Assembly: GCA_945871415.1 (NCBI GenBank)
Contig: CAMBWG010000010.1
Span: 1-15,843 of the forward strand
Source of the DNA: an uncultured Desulfovibrio sp.
GTDB lineage: Bacteria > Desulfobacterota > Desulfovibrionia > Desulfovibrionales > Desulfovibrionaceae
DNA: 15,843 nt
Reading direction: 5' to 3'
Part shown: in pieces, positions 6,034 to 12,315 of the stretch
Layout of the letters: the number at the start of each line of letters is the position of its first letter
How positions within the stretch are numbered: position 1 is the stretch's first letter
The notes under the pieces: generated by a model
Told to the model about the DNA's origin: nothing
The model's database searches: none
What the model saw: only the letters and a program-made list of their open reading frames with translations
Made by a program: the position numbers and the translations under genes

Positions 6034-6987
6034 CTAGCGGTGCAGCTTGACGGAAATGAGTTCCCGGATGATCTGATTGAGGCGCGGCAGATCCGGCTTG
6101 GAAACCTGCCTGTCGGCCCCGACCTTTTCCCCCTTGGCGCGGACGGCATCCGTAATCAGGGATGAAAAGAGAATGACGGGGATGTTGCGCATGGCGGGAT
6201 CGCTGCGGATGTGCGCCGTCAGGCTGTGGCCGTCCATTTCAGGCATTTCGATGTCTGAGATGATGACATGGACATGATCCGTCAGGCTTTCTCCCTTGTT
6301 CACGCATTCGTCGCGCAGCTGCTGAAGGTAGCTCCAGGCGTCCTTGCCGGTGGCCTTGTCCGTTACCTGAAAACCGGACTGGAGCAGCGAGGAGCGCATG
6401 ATATGGCGAATGGCGCTGGAGTCGTCCACCACCAGCAGGTGGAACTTGCCCGCGTCTTCCACCGGCGTGGTGTCCACTTCCACATGGGACATGTCCAGCG
6501 AGGGGTCGAGGCTGGCAAGGATTTTTTCCATGTCCAGAATGAAGAGGACGCGTTCGTTGATACGCAGGACGCCCGTAATGGAAGACTGCGAATAGCTCTG
6601 TACATGGTGGTTCGGCGGTTCAATCTGATCCCAGGTAAGGCGATGGATGCTGGTAACGGCCGAAACAAGGAAGGCCGCCTGCACGCCGCAGAATTCCGTC
6701 ACGAGCACCTTGTTGGTGGGATTCTTGACCAGAGTCTTGCCCAGCCATGCCCCCAGATCCACCAGAGGCAGGACCTTGCCGCGCAGATTGAACGTGCCGA
6801 GGCTGGAGGGATGACTGGCGTTGGGCATGCTGGTCACGGTAGGCATGCGGATGATTTCCAGTACCTTGGCAACGTTGATGCCGTAGGAGCCCACATAGGT
6901 GGAACCGTCGGGCAGAGATTCCTCGATCAGAAACTCGATGATTTCGAGCTCGTTGTTCTTGGGCGTGAGCAGGCTGTTTTGCGACAT
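6034..6987 (-). CDS. cheV: CheV chemotaxis coupling protein (CheW domain + receiver)
   Basis: CheV couples chemoreceptors to CheA through its CheW-like domain, and its receiver domain is phosphorylated by CheA, probably in adaptation. From the ATG at 6987 the product has 317 residues. A CheW domain spans about 12-165 (NELEIIEFLIEE, FNLRGKVLPLVDLGAWL, ITGVLRINERVLFILDMEKIL). A receiver domain spans about 180-310 with the acidic pair VVDDSS, the phospho-acceptor Asp at about 245 (IISDIEMPEMDG), the switch Ser in ILFSSL, and the Lys in SKPDLP; all key residues are present. I choose ATG 6987 rather than ATG 7002 because GAGG lies 5 nt before it, while the upstream ATG has no spaced ribosome site. 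A sigma-28-like promoter precedes it, and fliR follows. Confidence 0.93.
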   Translation of the reverse strand: MSQNSLLTPKNNELEIIEFLIEESLPDGSTYVGSYGINVAKVLEIIRMPTVTSMPNASHPSSLGTFNLRGKVLPLVDLGAWLGKTLVKNPTNKVLVTEFCGVQAAFLVSAVTSIHRLTWDQIEPPNHHVQSYSQSSITGVLRINERVLFILDMEKILASLDPSLDMSHVEVDTTPVEDAGKFHLLVVDDSSAIRHIMRSSLLQSGFQVTDKATGKDAWSYLQQLRDECVNKGESLTDHVHVIISDIEMPEMDGHSLTAHIRSDPAMRNIPVILFSSLITDAVRAKGEKVGADRQVSKPDLPRLNQIIRELISVKLHR

Positions 6988-7009
6988 GGCGACCTCGTGC
7001 ATCTTCTGA

Positions 7010-7025
7010 ACGCCGCTCGGCGTCT
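7010..7025 (-). other. short leader hairpin upstream of cheV
   Basis: A compact inverted repeat, ACGCCG-CT-CGGCGT, lies between the sigma-28-like -10 box and the cheV ribosome site. It may shape the 5' end of the mRNA. It has no T-tract on the coding strand. Confidence 0.35.
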
Positions 7026-7032
7026 GAACTCC

Positions 7033-7059
7033 TTATCGGGCAGACAGCGGAAAGCTTAA
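7033..7059 (-). promoter_or_regulatory. sigma-28 (FliA)-type promoter for cheV-fliR
   Basis: The minus strand reads TTAAGCTT (7052-7059), 11 nt, CCCGATAA (7033-7040). Against the sigma-28 consensus TAAAGTTT-N11-GCCGATAA this is 13 of 16 positions with the exact spacing. It lies 46 nt before the cheV start, in the short gap after nth. Chemotaxis genes are classic sigma-28 targets. Confidence 0.72.
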
Positions 7060-7101
7060 CCTTCTTCGCTGGGCGAAAACGCGGGCATCATTGTTCCGGC
7101 C

Positions 7102-7821
7102 CTACGACGGCGCATGCGGCTTTCCGGGGGCGTTTTTCTTTCGGGCGGCGGGCGGTTCGCGCCGGGGGCAGAAGCCTCCCATTTCGCATTCGCCGCAGCG
7201 GGGACCCCGCGCGTGGCAGACATCGCGTCCGAACCAGACCATACGGTGATTGAAGCCGCCCCATTCCGGCTGCGGCAGCAGTTTCATGAGATCCTGCTCC
7301 ACGTCAACCGGATCAGTCCGCGTCGTCAGGCCGAGACGATAGCAGATGCGCTTCACATGCGTATCCACGGCCAGCCCCTCATTGATGCCGTAGGCCCCGT
7401 ACAGAACCACATTGGCGGTCTTGCGGGCCACGCCCGGGAGCGTCGTCAGTTCCGCCATGCTGCGGGGCACGTCGCCGCCGTAGACATCCGTGACACGGCG
7501 GGCCGCGCCCAGAAGGTTTCTGGCCTTGCTGCGGTAAAAGCCCGTGCTGCGGATGACTTCTTCCAGTTCTCCCGGAAGCGCCTGCGCCAGCTCCTTCGGG
7601 CCGGGCCAGCGCCGGAAAAGCTCGGGGGTGACGGTATTCACGCGCGCATCCGTACACTGTGCCGCCAGCACGGTGGCGACCAGCAGCTGCCAGGCATCCC
7701 GGGCCTCAAGATGGGTGGCCGGGACCGGGTAACGCGCCTTCAGCGCCGTCAGGACCTGCTCGGCGCGTTCGCGCGCGCCCTTGGGCAATTTTGTGTTCCG
7801 CATGACCTTGCTATATGCCAC
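7102..7821 (-). CDS. nth: endonuclease III (base-excision DNA glycosylase/AP lyase)
   Basis: The enzyme removes oxidised pyrimidines and nicks abasic sites. The 239-residue product has the full catalytic set. The helix-hairpin-helix LPGVARKTANVV carries the catalytic Lys (about residue 137) and is followed by the VDTHVKR stretch with the catalytic Asp. A C-terminal [4Fe-4S] loop reads C-x6-C-x2-C-x5-C (CHARGPRCGECEMGGFC). The N-terminal half contains LLVATVLAAQCTDARVN, typical of the family. A basic tail of about 20 residues follows the cluster. The annotated start is GTG (7819-7821); ATG at 7803 is a possible alternative, and neither has a well-spaced ribosome site. The gene is divergent from cutA and upstream of the independently promoted cheV-fliR pair. 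Confidence 0.95.
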   Translation of the reverse strand: MAYSKVMRNTKLPKGARERAEQVLTALKARYPVPATHLEARDAWQLLVATVLAAQCTDARVNTVTPELFRRWPGPKELAQALPGELEEVIRSTGFYRSKARNLLGAARRVTDVYGGDVPRSMAELTTLPGVARKTANVVLYGAYGINEGLAVDTHVKRICYRLGLTTRTDPVDVEQDLMKLLPQPEWGGFNHRMVWFGRDVCHARGPRCGECEMGGFCPRREPPAARKKNAPGKPHAPS

Positions 7822-7895
7822 AGCCTGCGGCTCGCGGCAATACGCCCGCTTGCGGATCTCCCCGGCGGAACGGGGAAAAGCCCTCGCGAGCCCCT

Positions 7896-7923
7896 TTGTT
7901 TTTTGTCCTGTGCCGTGTACTCT
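7896..7923 (+). promoter_or_regulatory. possible sigma-70 promoter of cutA
   Basis: TTGTTT (7896-7901), a 16-nt spacer and TACTCT (7918-7923) lie 34 nt upstream of the cutA ATG, in the 136-bp divergent gap with nth. Confidence 0.4.
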
Positions 7924-7957
7924 GGCGCTGCGCCCGGAGCGAATCGGGAGGAACGTT

Positions 7958-8308
7958 ATGAGTCTGCTTGTCTATGTGACCATGCCGGACCGGGAGTCCG
8001 GCCTGCGCCTTGCCCGCCGTCTGGTGGAAGCGCGCCTGGCGGCAGGGGTGAATCTTGTGCCGGGCGTCCTGTCCGTGTACCGCTGGCGCGATGCCGTGCA
8101 TGAACACGGCGAATGTCTGCTGCTGGCGCAGGTTGCGCGGACGGCCTTTGCGGAGGCGCGTGCGCTGATTGTGCGCGAACATCCCTATGAAGTCCCCTGC
8201 GTCATGGCGCTGCCTCCGTGCGACGGGCACGAACCCTTTCTGCAATGGATTGCGGACAATTCCTTTCCCGGCGGCGGAACGCCCCTTGCGGAAGAGTCCC
8301 TTTCCTGA
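7958..8308 (+). CDS. cutA: CutA1-family divalent-cation tolerance protein
   Basis: The 116-residue product matches the small trimeric cytoplasmic CutA1 family, historically linked to copper tolerance but with a poorly defined role. Family signatures are visible in order: YVTMPDRESGLRLARRLVE (the usual T.P....A..LA..L), LAAGVNLVPGVLSVYRW, ECLLLAQV, and HPYEVPCVMALP, where family members normally read HPYEVPEI. The Lys usually found after the ExLL motif is Gln here. GGGAGGA (7946-7952) sits 5 nt before the ATG, which decides the start within a longer open frame. An intrinsic terminator begins immediately after the TGA stop, separating this gene from the downstream kinase. Confidence 0.92.
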   Translation: MSLLVYVTMPDRESGLRLARRLVEARLAAGVNLVPGVLSVYRWRDAVHEHGECLLLAQVARTAFAEARALIVREHPYEVPCVMALPPCDGHEPFLQWIADNSFPGGGTPLAEESLS

Positions 8309-8333
8309 CGGCCGTTTCCCGGCCGGTTTTTTT
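8309..8333 (+). terminator. intrinsic terminator after cutA
   Basis: The stem CGGCCG (8309-8314) / CGGCCG (8320-8325) has a 5-nt loop and is followed by G and seven T residues (8327-8333). It starts right after the cutA stop codon. Confidence 0.85.
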
Positions 8334-8382
8334 ATCCGCAGCGGAACCGCACCGGCGAAAAATACTTTCAGGAGAAAATAGT

Positions 8383-9330
8383 ATGTCTATCTATGTTTCC
8401 GGCTCTCTGGCCTTTGACCGTATTATGACGTTCAAGGGCAATCTGCACGATCATATCCTCATGGACAAGCTGCGCATGATCAGCGTCAGTTTCATGGTGG
8501 ACAGCATGGATGAGCGGCGCGGCGGCTGCGCGGGGAATATCGCCTACAGTCTGGCCCTGCTGGGCGAAAAGCCCGTGCTGGTGGCCGCCGCAGGCCGGGA
8601 CTTCGACGGTTACGCCCGCTTCCTTGAGGAACAGGGCGTCTCGCTGGAAGGCGTGCGTCGCGTTCCCGATGTTTTCACGGCGCTGTGCTACATCACGAGC
8701 GATTTGAACGGTAATCAGATCACGGGCTTTTATCCCGGAGCCATGAACACGCCGTCGGATTATGCTTTCCCGCATCTGGACGCGACGACGGATATCGGCA
8801 TTGTCTCGCCCGGCAACATGGAGGACATGCGCCGTCTTCCCGCCTTCTACAAGGAAAAGGGCGTGCGTTACATCTACGATCCGGGGCAGCAGCTGCCCGT
8901 GCTGAGCAAGGAGGATCTTGCGGCAGGTATCGAGGGCTCCTTTGCCTGCGTGACCAATGATTATGAAATCAGCATGGTCTGCAAAAAGCTGGAGCTGCGG
9001 GAAGAGGATTTGCTGCAGAAAACGCGCTGGCTTGTGACCACTCTGGGCGCGGAAGGGCAGCGCGTGCGCTCCGCCGACGGAACGGATGTGCGCATTCCGG
9101 CGCTGAACTGCCGCAAGGTGGCCGATCCCACCGGAGCGGGCGACGCGCATCGCGCCGGTCTGCTGACGGGCATCGCGCGCGGCCTTTCCGTGCCGGAAGC
9201 GGCGAAAATCGGGGCCGTCAGCGCCACCTACGCCATCGAGCATGTGGGAACGCAGGAGCACGCCTACAGCCGCGAAGCCTTTACGCGCCGCTATGAGGAA
9301 GCCTTCGGGCCGCTCCCCGTGCGTCTGTAG
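8383..9330 (+). CDS. PfkB-family carbohydrate/nucleoside kinase (adenosine-kinase-like)
   Basis: This is an ATP-dependent ribokinase/PfkB-superfamily kinase of 315 residues, normal for the family. The N-terminus MSIYVSGSLAFDRIM is the first strand with the substrate-binding Asp. GGCAGNIAYSLALLG (about 47-61) is the PfkB signature 1 region, and DPTGAGDAHRAGLL (about 248-261) is signature 2 with the anion hole GAGD and catalytic Asp 254. The residue after GAGDA is His where Phe is usual. The overall look (SFMVDSMDERRGGCAGNIA, NQITGFYPGAM) is closest to bacterial proteins annotated as adenosine kinase or sugar kinase; the substrate cannot be fixed from sequence. AGGAG (8371-8375) is placed about 7 nt before the ATG. 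It follows the cutA terminator closely (49 nt), so a promoter would have to lie in that gap or read-through must occur. It converges on rfbA. Confidence 0.88.
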   Translation: MSIYVSGSLAFDRIMTFKGNLHDHILMDKLRMISVSFMVDSMDERRGGCAGNIAYSLALLGEKPVLVAAAGRDFDGYARFLEEQGVSLEGVRRVPDVFTALCYITSDLNGNQITGFYPGAMNTPSDYAFPHLDATTDIGIVSPGNMEDMRRLPAFYKEKGVRYIYDPGQQLPVLSKEDLAAGIEGSFACVTNDYEISMVCKKLELREEDLLQKTRWLVTTLGAEGQRVRSADGTDVRIPALNCRKVADPTGAGDAHRAGLLTGIARGLSVPEAAKIGAVSATYAIEHVGTQEHAYSREAFTRRYEEAFGPLPVRL

Positions 9331-9389
9331 CGAAGACCGGCCCTCGTTTTTTCTGTTCTTCCTTATTCCGGGGGAAGGGAATCCCGCAT

Positions 9390-9443
9390 CTCTGCTGTCG
9401 ATGCCCCTGGCATCCTTCGCCACAACGGCCATCGACAGCAGAG
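9390..9443. repeat. 14-bp inverted repeat between convergent kinase and rfbA genes
   Basis: CTCTGCTGTCGATG (9390-9403) and its exact complement (9430-9443) flank a 26-nt loop. GGTTTTC follows 6 nt later on the + strand; there is no T-tract directly downstream on the minus strand. It probably forms the transcription end or an RNA stabiliser for one or both converging transcripts. Confidence 0.5.
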
Positions 9444-9475
9444 CAAAGGGTTTTCTTCCCCCTCAAAACAAATCG

Positions 9476-10375
9476 TCAAGTCAGGCTCTCGCCGAGCCAG
9501 GTGTCGCCGTCGGCCAGTTCCAGCAGATACTGTCCGTATCCTGACTTGCACAGCGGCAGCGCCAGCTTGCGCAGCTGATCGCCGGAAATGAAGCCCTTGC
9601 GCCAGGCGATTTCTTCCGGGCAGGCCACTTTGAGGCCCTGCCGCAACTGTACGGCCTGCACAAAGTTGGCTGCCGCCAGCAGAGATTCGTGCGTCCCCGT
9701 ATCCAGCCAGGCCACGCCTCGCCCTATGCGTTCCACATGCAGACTGCCCTGCTGCAGGTAGCGGTTGTTGACGTCGGTAATTTCCAGTTCGCCGCGAGCG
9801 GACGGTTTGATGGACCGGGCAATGTCCACAACCTGCGCATCATAGAAATACAGGCCGGTGACGGCATAATTGGACTTGGGCTCTTCGGGTTTTTCCTCAA
9901 TGCTGATGGCCTGTCCCCGGCGGTCAAATTCAACCACGCCGTACCGCTGCGGATCACCGACGTGATAGCCGAAGACCGTCGCGCCCTGCGCGCGCGCGTC
10001 GGCTCTGGCCAGCAGTTCCGCCAGTCCCTGCCCGAAAAAGATATTGTCGCCGAGAATCAGGCAGGACGGCGCGCCCGCCAGAAAGTCTTCCGCCAGCAGA
10101 AATGCCTGCGCCAGTCCTTCGGGACGCGGCTGCTCGATGTATGTCAGGCTGCAGCCCCACTGACTGCCGTCTCCCAGCTGCATCTGAAAGAGGTGCGCGT
10201 GCTCCGGCGTCGTGATGACGGCTGTTTCCCGTATGCCCGCCAGCAGCAGCACGCTGAGCGGATAGTAGATCATGGGTTTGTCGTACACGGGCATGAGCTG
10301 CTTGCTGATGCTGCAGGTGAGCGGATGGAGCCGGGTACCGGAGCCGCCAGCGAGGATGATGCCTTTGCGTTGCAT
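9476..10375 (-). CDS. rfbA: glucose-1-phosphate thymidylyltransferase
   Basis: The enzyme joins glucose-1-phosphate and dTTP to give dTDP-glucose, the first step toward dTDP-rhamnose and other dTDP-deoxysugars. The 299-residue product has the expected length. The N-terminal nucleotidyl-transfer loop is [16 protein letters not shown] (about 5-20), followed by [34 protein letters not shown] (with the metal-binding Asp), [42 protein letters not shown] and [14 protein letters not shown], all standard for RmlA. The start is MQRKGIIL at 10375, with AGGA about 9 nt upstream. An in-frame extension upstream has no family similarity. No rfbB, rfbC or rfbD lies next to it, so the rest of the pathway must be elsewhere. 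Repeat copy D lies upstream. Confidence 0.95.
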   Translation of the reverse strand: MQRKGIILAGGSGTRLHPLTCSISKQLMPVYDKPMIYYPLSVLLLAGIRETAVITTPEHAHLFQMQLGDGSQWGCSLTYIEQPRPEGLAQAFLLAEDFLAGAPSCLILGDNIFFGQGLAELLARADARAQGATVFGYHVGDPQRYGVVEFDRRGQAISIEEKPEEPKSNYAVTGLYFYDAQVVDIARSIKPSARGELEITDVNNRYLQQGSLHVERIGRGVAWLDTGTHESLLAAANFVQAVQLRQGLKVACPEEIAWRKGFISGDQLRKLALPLCKSGYGQYLLELADGDTWLGESLT

Positions 10376-10496
10376 GGGCGAAATTCCTGTTGAGTGTCCA
10401 TGAGCATGTGACGCCGCAAGACCGGGAGCGGCGTCGGCATTCCGGCGAAACGCAGGGCTTCGCCCGGTATTCAGACCGCGTTGCGGCGGGGCCGGC

Positions 10497-10644
10497 CTGG
10501 GGCGCTTTATCTTTGAAAAGGTAAAAACGCGAGGCGGCGGCACAGCCCGCCCGGCCCGAATTGTGCGGAAAACCGCGTTTTTCCCGAGATCCGGCAGGCC
10601 GTATGGTTTGAAATGCGAAGCGTTTCAAACTGAAGATGCTTCAG
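10497..10644 (+). repeat. CTAG-ended repeat, copy D (decayed, 148 bp)
   Basis: It is collinear with the full copies but more diverged: CTGGGGCGCTTTATCTTTG at the left, then GCGAGGCGGCGGCACAG, GCGGAAAA.. TTTTTCCCG, GGCAGGCCGTATGG, the perfect-length 3' stem TTTGAAATGC-GAA-GCGTTTCAAA (one U.G), and CTGAAGATGCTTCAG at the right. The terminal CTAGs have become CTGG and TCAG. Confidence 0.78.
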
Positions 10645-10675
10645 GAATGCGGCCCGCTGTTTTTCCGCTCTCGCG

Positions 10676-10719
10676 GGTAGAAAAACAAAGAGACGCGCCG
10701 GTGTTGTTCGGTGCGTCTC
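10676..10719 (-). terminator. putative terminator downstream of the 109-codon gene
   Basis: On the minus strand the stem GAGACGC.CCG/CGG.GCGTCTC (10690-10700 with 10709-10719, one A.C mismatch) is followed by TTTGTTTTTC (10689 downward). It lies about 200 nt past the stop of the gene at 10919-11248. On the + strand the mismatch is a G.U pair, but there is no T-tract. Confidence 0.55.
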
Positions 10720-10918
10720 CTGGTAAAATCGTCTTGTCCTGCATCATTGTCGGGAGGCATGCGCGCCTGTTTTGCCGTATGCGGCGCGTGCCGATGATGA
10801 CGCCGACAGACCCTCCCCCGATATGTGCGACAGTGCCGTCTGTCGCCGGATTCCTGCCGCGACGCCTGCCGATGCGTCTTTCAGGCGGCGGGAAAATTTC
10901 TGCCCGAAGTCGGGATGC

Positions 10919-11248
10919 CTAGACGCTGAGGCTGACGCCCAGCGTGCGGGCGGAGTCATGAGACTGGAACTGCTCGAAGAAATTGATTTCCTGCTGACTC
11001 ATGAAGGGAGAGGCAAATTCACTGACGGCGCCTTTGGCCGCATTGAGAATATCCATGCCGAACGCTTCATTAAAGAACATCCGTTCGGAAACATCCAGAA
11101 CGTCCGTGGGGGAAAGCTGGGAAGATTTCTCCAGAGCTTCGGGGCTGAAACTGACCACGTCGCCGTAGCTGTCCGGGGTGGAAACACTCTTTTTTGAGGT
11201 CAGTGAAGAAAATGTGTGACTGACGGCTCCCAAACCTGAAATCTGCAT
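10919..11248 (-). CDS. hypothetical protein, 109 residues
   Basis: I do not recognise a family. The protein begins MQISGLGAVSHTFSSLTSKK and has a Ser/Thr-rich, probably disordered N-terminal third. The segment GDVVSFSPEALEKSSQL (about 29-45) recalls the V-x-[LIF]-S-x-x-A-L pattern seen in FlgM-like and other small flagella-associated proteins, but the match is too weak for assignment. The rest is amphipathic helix with FFNEAFGMDILNAAKGAV and MSQQEINFFEQFQ. No signal peptide, cysteine or membrane segment is present. GGAGG sits 5 nt before the ATG, which strongly supports translation. An AT-rich upstream region (11249-11484) precedes it and a terminator-like hairpin lies downstream. It appears to be monocistronic. 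Confidence 0.75.
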   Translation of the reverse strand: MQISGLGAVSHTFSSLTSKKSVSTPDSYGDVVSFSPEALEKSSQLSPTDVLDVSERMFFNEAFGMDILNAAKGAVSEFASPFMSQQEINFFEQFQSHDSARTLGVSLSV

Positions 11249-11484
11249 TGCGCCCTCCGATGCAGGTGTGACCTTGCGGTCCGTTGTTCGAGATGGGGAT
11301 GAGAAAAATGGAAAAGCTTTCTTCTCTGTACGGCGTTGTCAATAAAACATCAATACAAGATGTGGAGAAAGTCTAGCTTTTATCCGTATTTTTTTCTCAT
11401 TTCCTTACGCACCGTCGTATTTTCGACAGCGCGATTGTCATCCATGATTATGCAATGAGCATGCCAGATATGAGGGCTGAAGGC

Positions 11485-11775
11485 TTAACGCATTGTCTGA
11501 TATTCAATATATTTTTCCATGGAAACATCATAATCGTTGACGGCGTTTCTGACGATGAGGCCGTTGCGCTGCATGTAGAGGAGCAGATCTTCATAGTAGG
11601 CGCCGTAGTTGTTCATGCCCATGTAGCGGCGCGCAAAGCGATCCATTTCGCGCATGACATCATTGAATTTATGCTTGGCATGGCGATTTTCGTAGCTATC
11701 GGACTCGCGGGCCCATGCGCCTGCGGTCTTGTAAAATTGGGCCATATAGGCCTGAAGAATTTTCTTGGGATCCAT
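11485..11775 (-). CDS. hypothetical protein, 96 residues
   Basis: I do not recognise a family. From the ATG at 11775 (MDPKKILQAYMAQFYKTAG) the product is a small, soluble, strongly helical and aromatic-rich protein. It has at least ten Tyr and several Phe/Trp, with clusters such as YENRHAKHKFNDVMREMDRF and MGMNNYGAYYEDLLLYMQRNG. It has no signal peptide, Cys or transmembrane segment. AAGGA lies 6 nt before this ATG, which decides the start; the open frame continues further upstream, but that part crosses the T-rich leader and lacks a ribosome site. It is transcribed in the same direction as asnB and the SMR-like gene but is separated from them by 192 nt with stem-loops. The low GC of its flanks differs from the glycan genes next to it. 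Confidence 0.7.
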   Translation of the reverse strand: MDPKKILQAYMAQFYKTAGAWARESDSYENRHAKHKFNDVMREMDRFARRYMGMNNYGAYYEDLLLYMQRNGLIVRNAVNDYDVSMEKYIEYQTMR

Positions 11776-11869
11776 AGCGTGTCCTTGTCCGCCGGAGTAT
11801 GGTGGATGAGAGGCCGTTCTGGCAGCAGTTTTGGCGATTTTAAAGGGACTGTCAAGAATTTGCCGAGAG

Positions 11870-11939
11870 CTTGTCAAAAAAATATCTAGAAAAAAGTCTG
11901 GAAAATCCTGCGACATTTTTTTGACGAGACATCGCAGGA
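11870..11939. other. overlapping inverted repeats downstream of the SMR-like gene; likely terminator
   Basis: An 8-bp perfect stem TCCTGCGA (11906-11913) / TCGCAGGA (11932-11939) has an 18-nt loop and is followed on the minus strand by TTTTCC, which suits a terminator of the gene ending at 11968. A second, overlapping pair, CTTGTCAAAAAAAT (11870-11883) with ATTTTTTTGACGAG (11915-11928), matches at 13 of 14 and cannot form at the same time. Confidence 0.5.
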
Positions 11940-11967
11940 AACAGGGCCTCGTGCGGGCGAAACCGTG

Positions 11968-12315
11968 TCAGCTTCTCTGAATCATGAGGAACATGCCCGC
12001 GATGATCAGAACGCAGCCCGCAAGCTGCCTTGCGCTGAAAACCTCGTGGAAAAAGAGCCACGAGCAGAACAGGATGCCCACATACTGGAGCACCAGAACG
12101 GACTGAGCCACGCCCAGCGAGACGTTTCGGAGCGCGGCGGCATAGATGACGCCGCCGACGCCGAAGACAGCCAGTCCCAGAAAGGAGCGCCAGGACATGA
12201 TATGCAGCAGCCACGGCGTCGGCGGCAGCTGCGCTCCCGATTTCAGCAGAATATTGGCGAAGGTATTGCAGGCCACGCAAAAAAGCAGCAGCCCCAGATG
12301 CGCCCAGCTGGTCAT
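11968..12315 (-). CDS. SMR/ArnE-ArnF-like four-helix membrane protein (putative lipid-linked sugar flippase)
   Basis: The 115-residue product is almost entirely hydrophobic with four predicted helices (about 5-25, 40-60, 68-88, 94-112), the layout of small EamA/SMR-type proteins. The half AAALRNVSLGVAQSVLVLQYVGIL-FCSWLFFHE-FS-LAG-LIIAGMFLM follows the ArnE/ArnF pattern (L-R-x-[LV]-x-[LV]-[GS]-x-A...HEx[FL]S..G..LI..G). The Glu in helix 1 that is essential for drug-pumping SMR proteins is absent (LLLFCVACNTFANILLK), which argues against multidrug export. The start overlaps the asnB stop by 4 nt (ATGA), so the two are translationally coupled. With the polyprenyl-phosphate-type glycosyltransferase upstream, a role in flipping an undecaprenyl-linked sugar is a reasonable inference, unproven. 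Confidence 0.75.
   Translation of the reverse strand: MTSWAHLGLLLFCVACNTFANILLKSGAQLPPTPWLLHIMSWRSFLGLAVFGVGGVIYAAALRNVSLGVAQSVLVLQYVGILFCSWLFFHEVFSARQLAGCVLIIAGMFLMIQRS

Larger units (their letters stand above)
10376..10918. other. intergenic region between rfbA and the 109-codon gene
   Basis: This 543-bp gap holds the rfbA leader (10376-10496), repeat copy D (10497-10644), a terminator-like hairpin (10676-10719), and about 200 bp (10720-10918) in which I see only short stems (for example CGACAG/CTGTCG near 10830-10850). No convincing protein-coding frame with a ribosome binding site is present. Confidence 0.6.

Noticed and set aside
5149..6165. 338-codon + strand frame across repeat C, fliR and part of cheV
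   Set aside because: It is antisense to two clearly recognised flagellar genes; its composition (His, Gln, Asp rich) is typical of an antisense frame.
10744..10959. 71-codon minus-strand frame downstream of the 109-codon gene
   Set aside because: It has no ribosome binding site and overlaps the 3' end of the better-supported gene.
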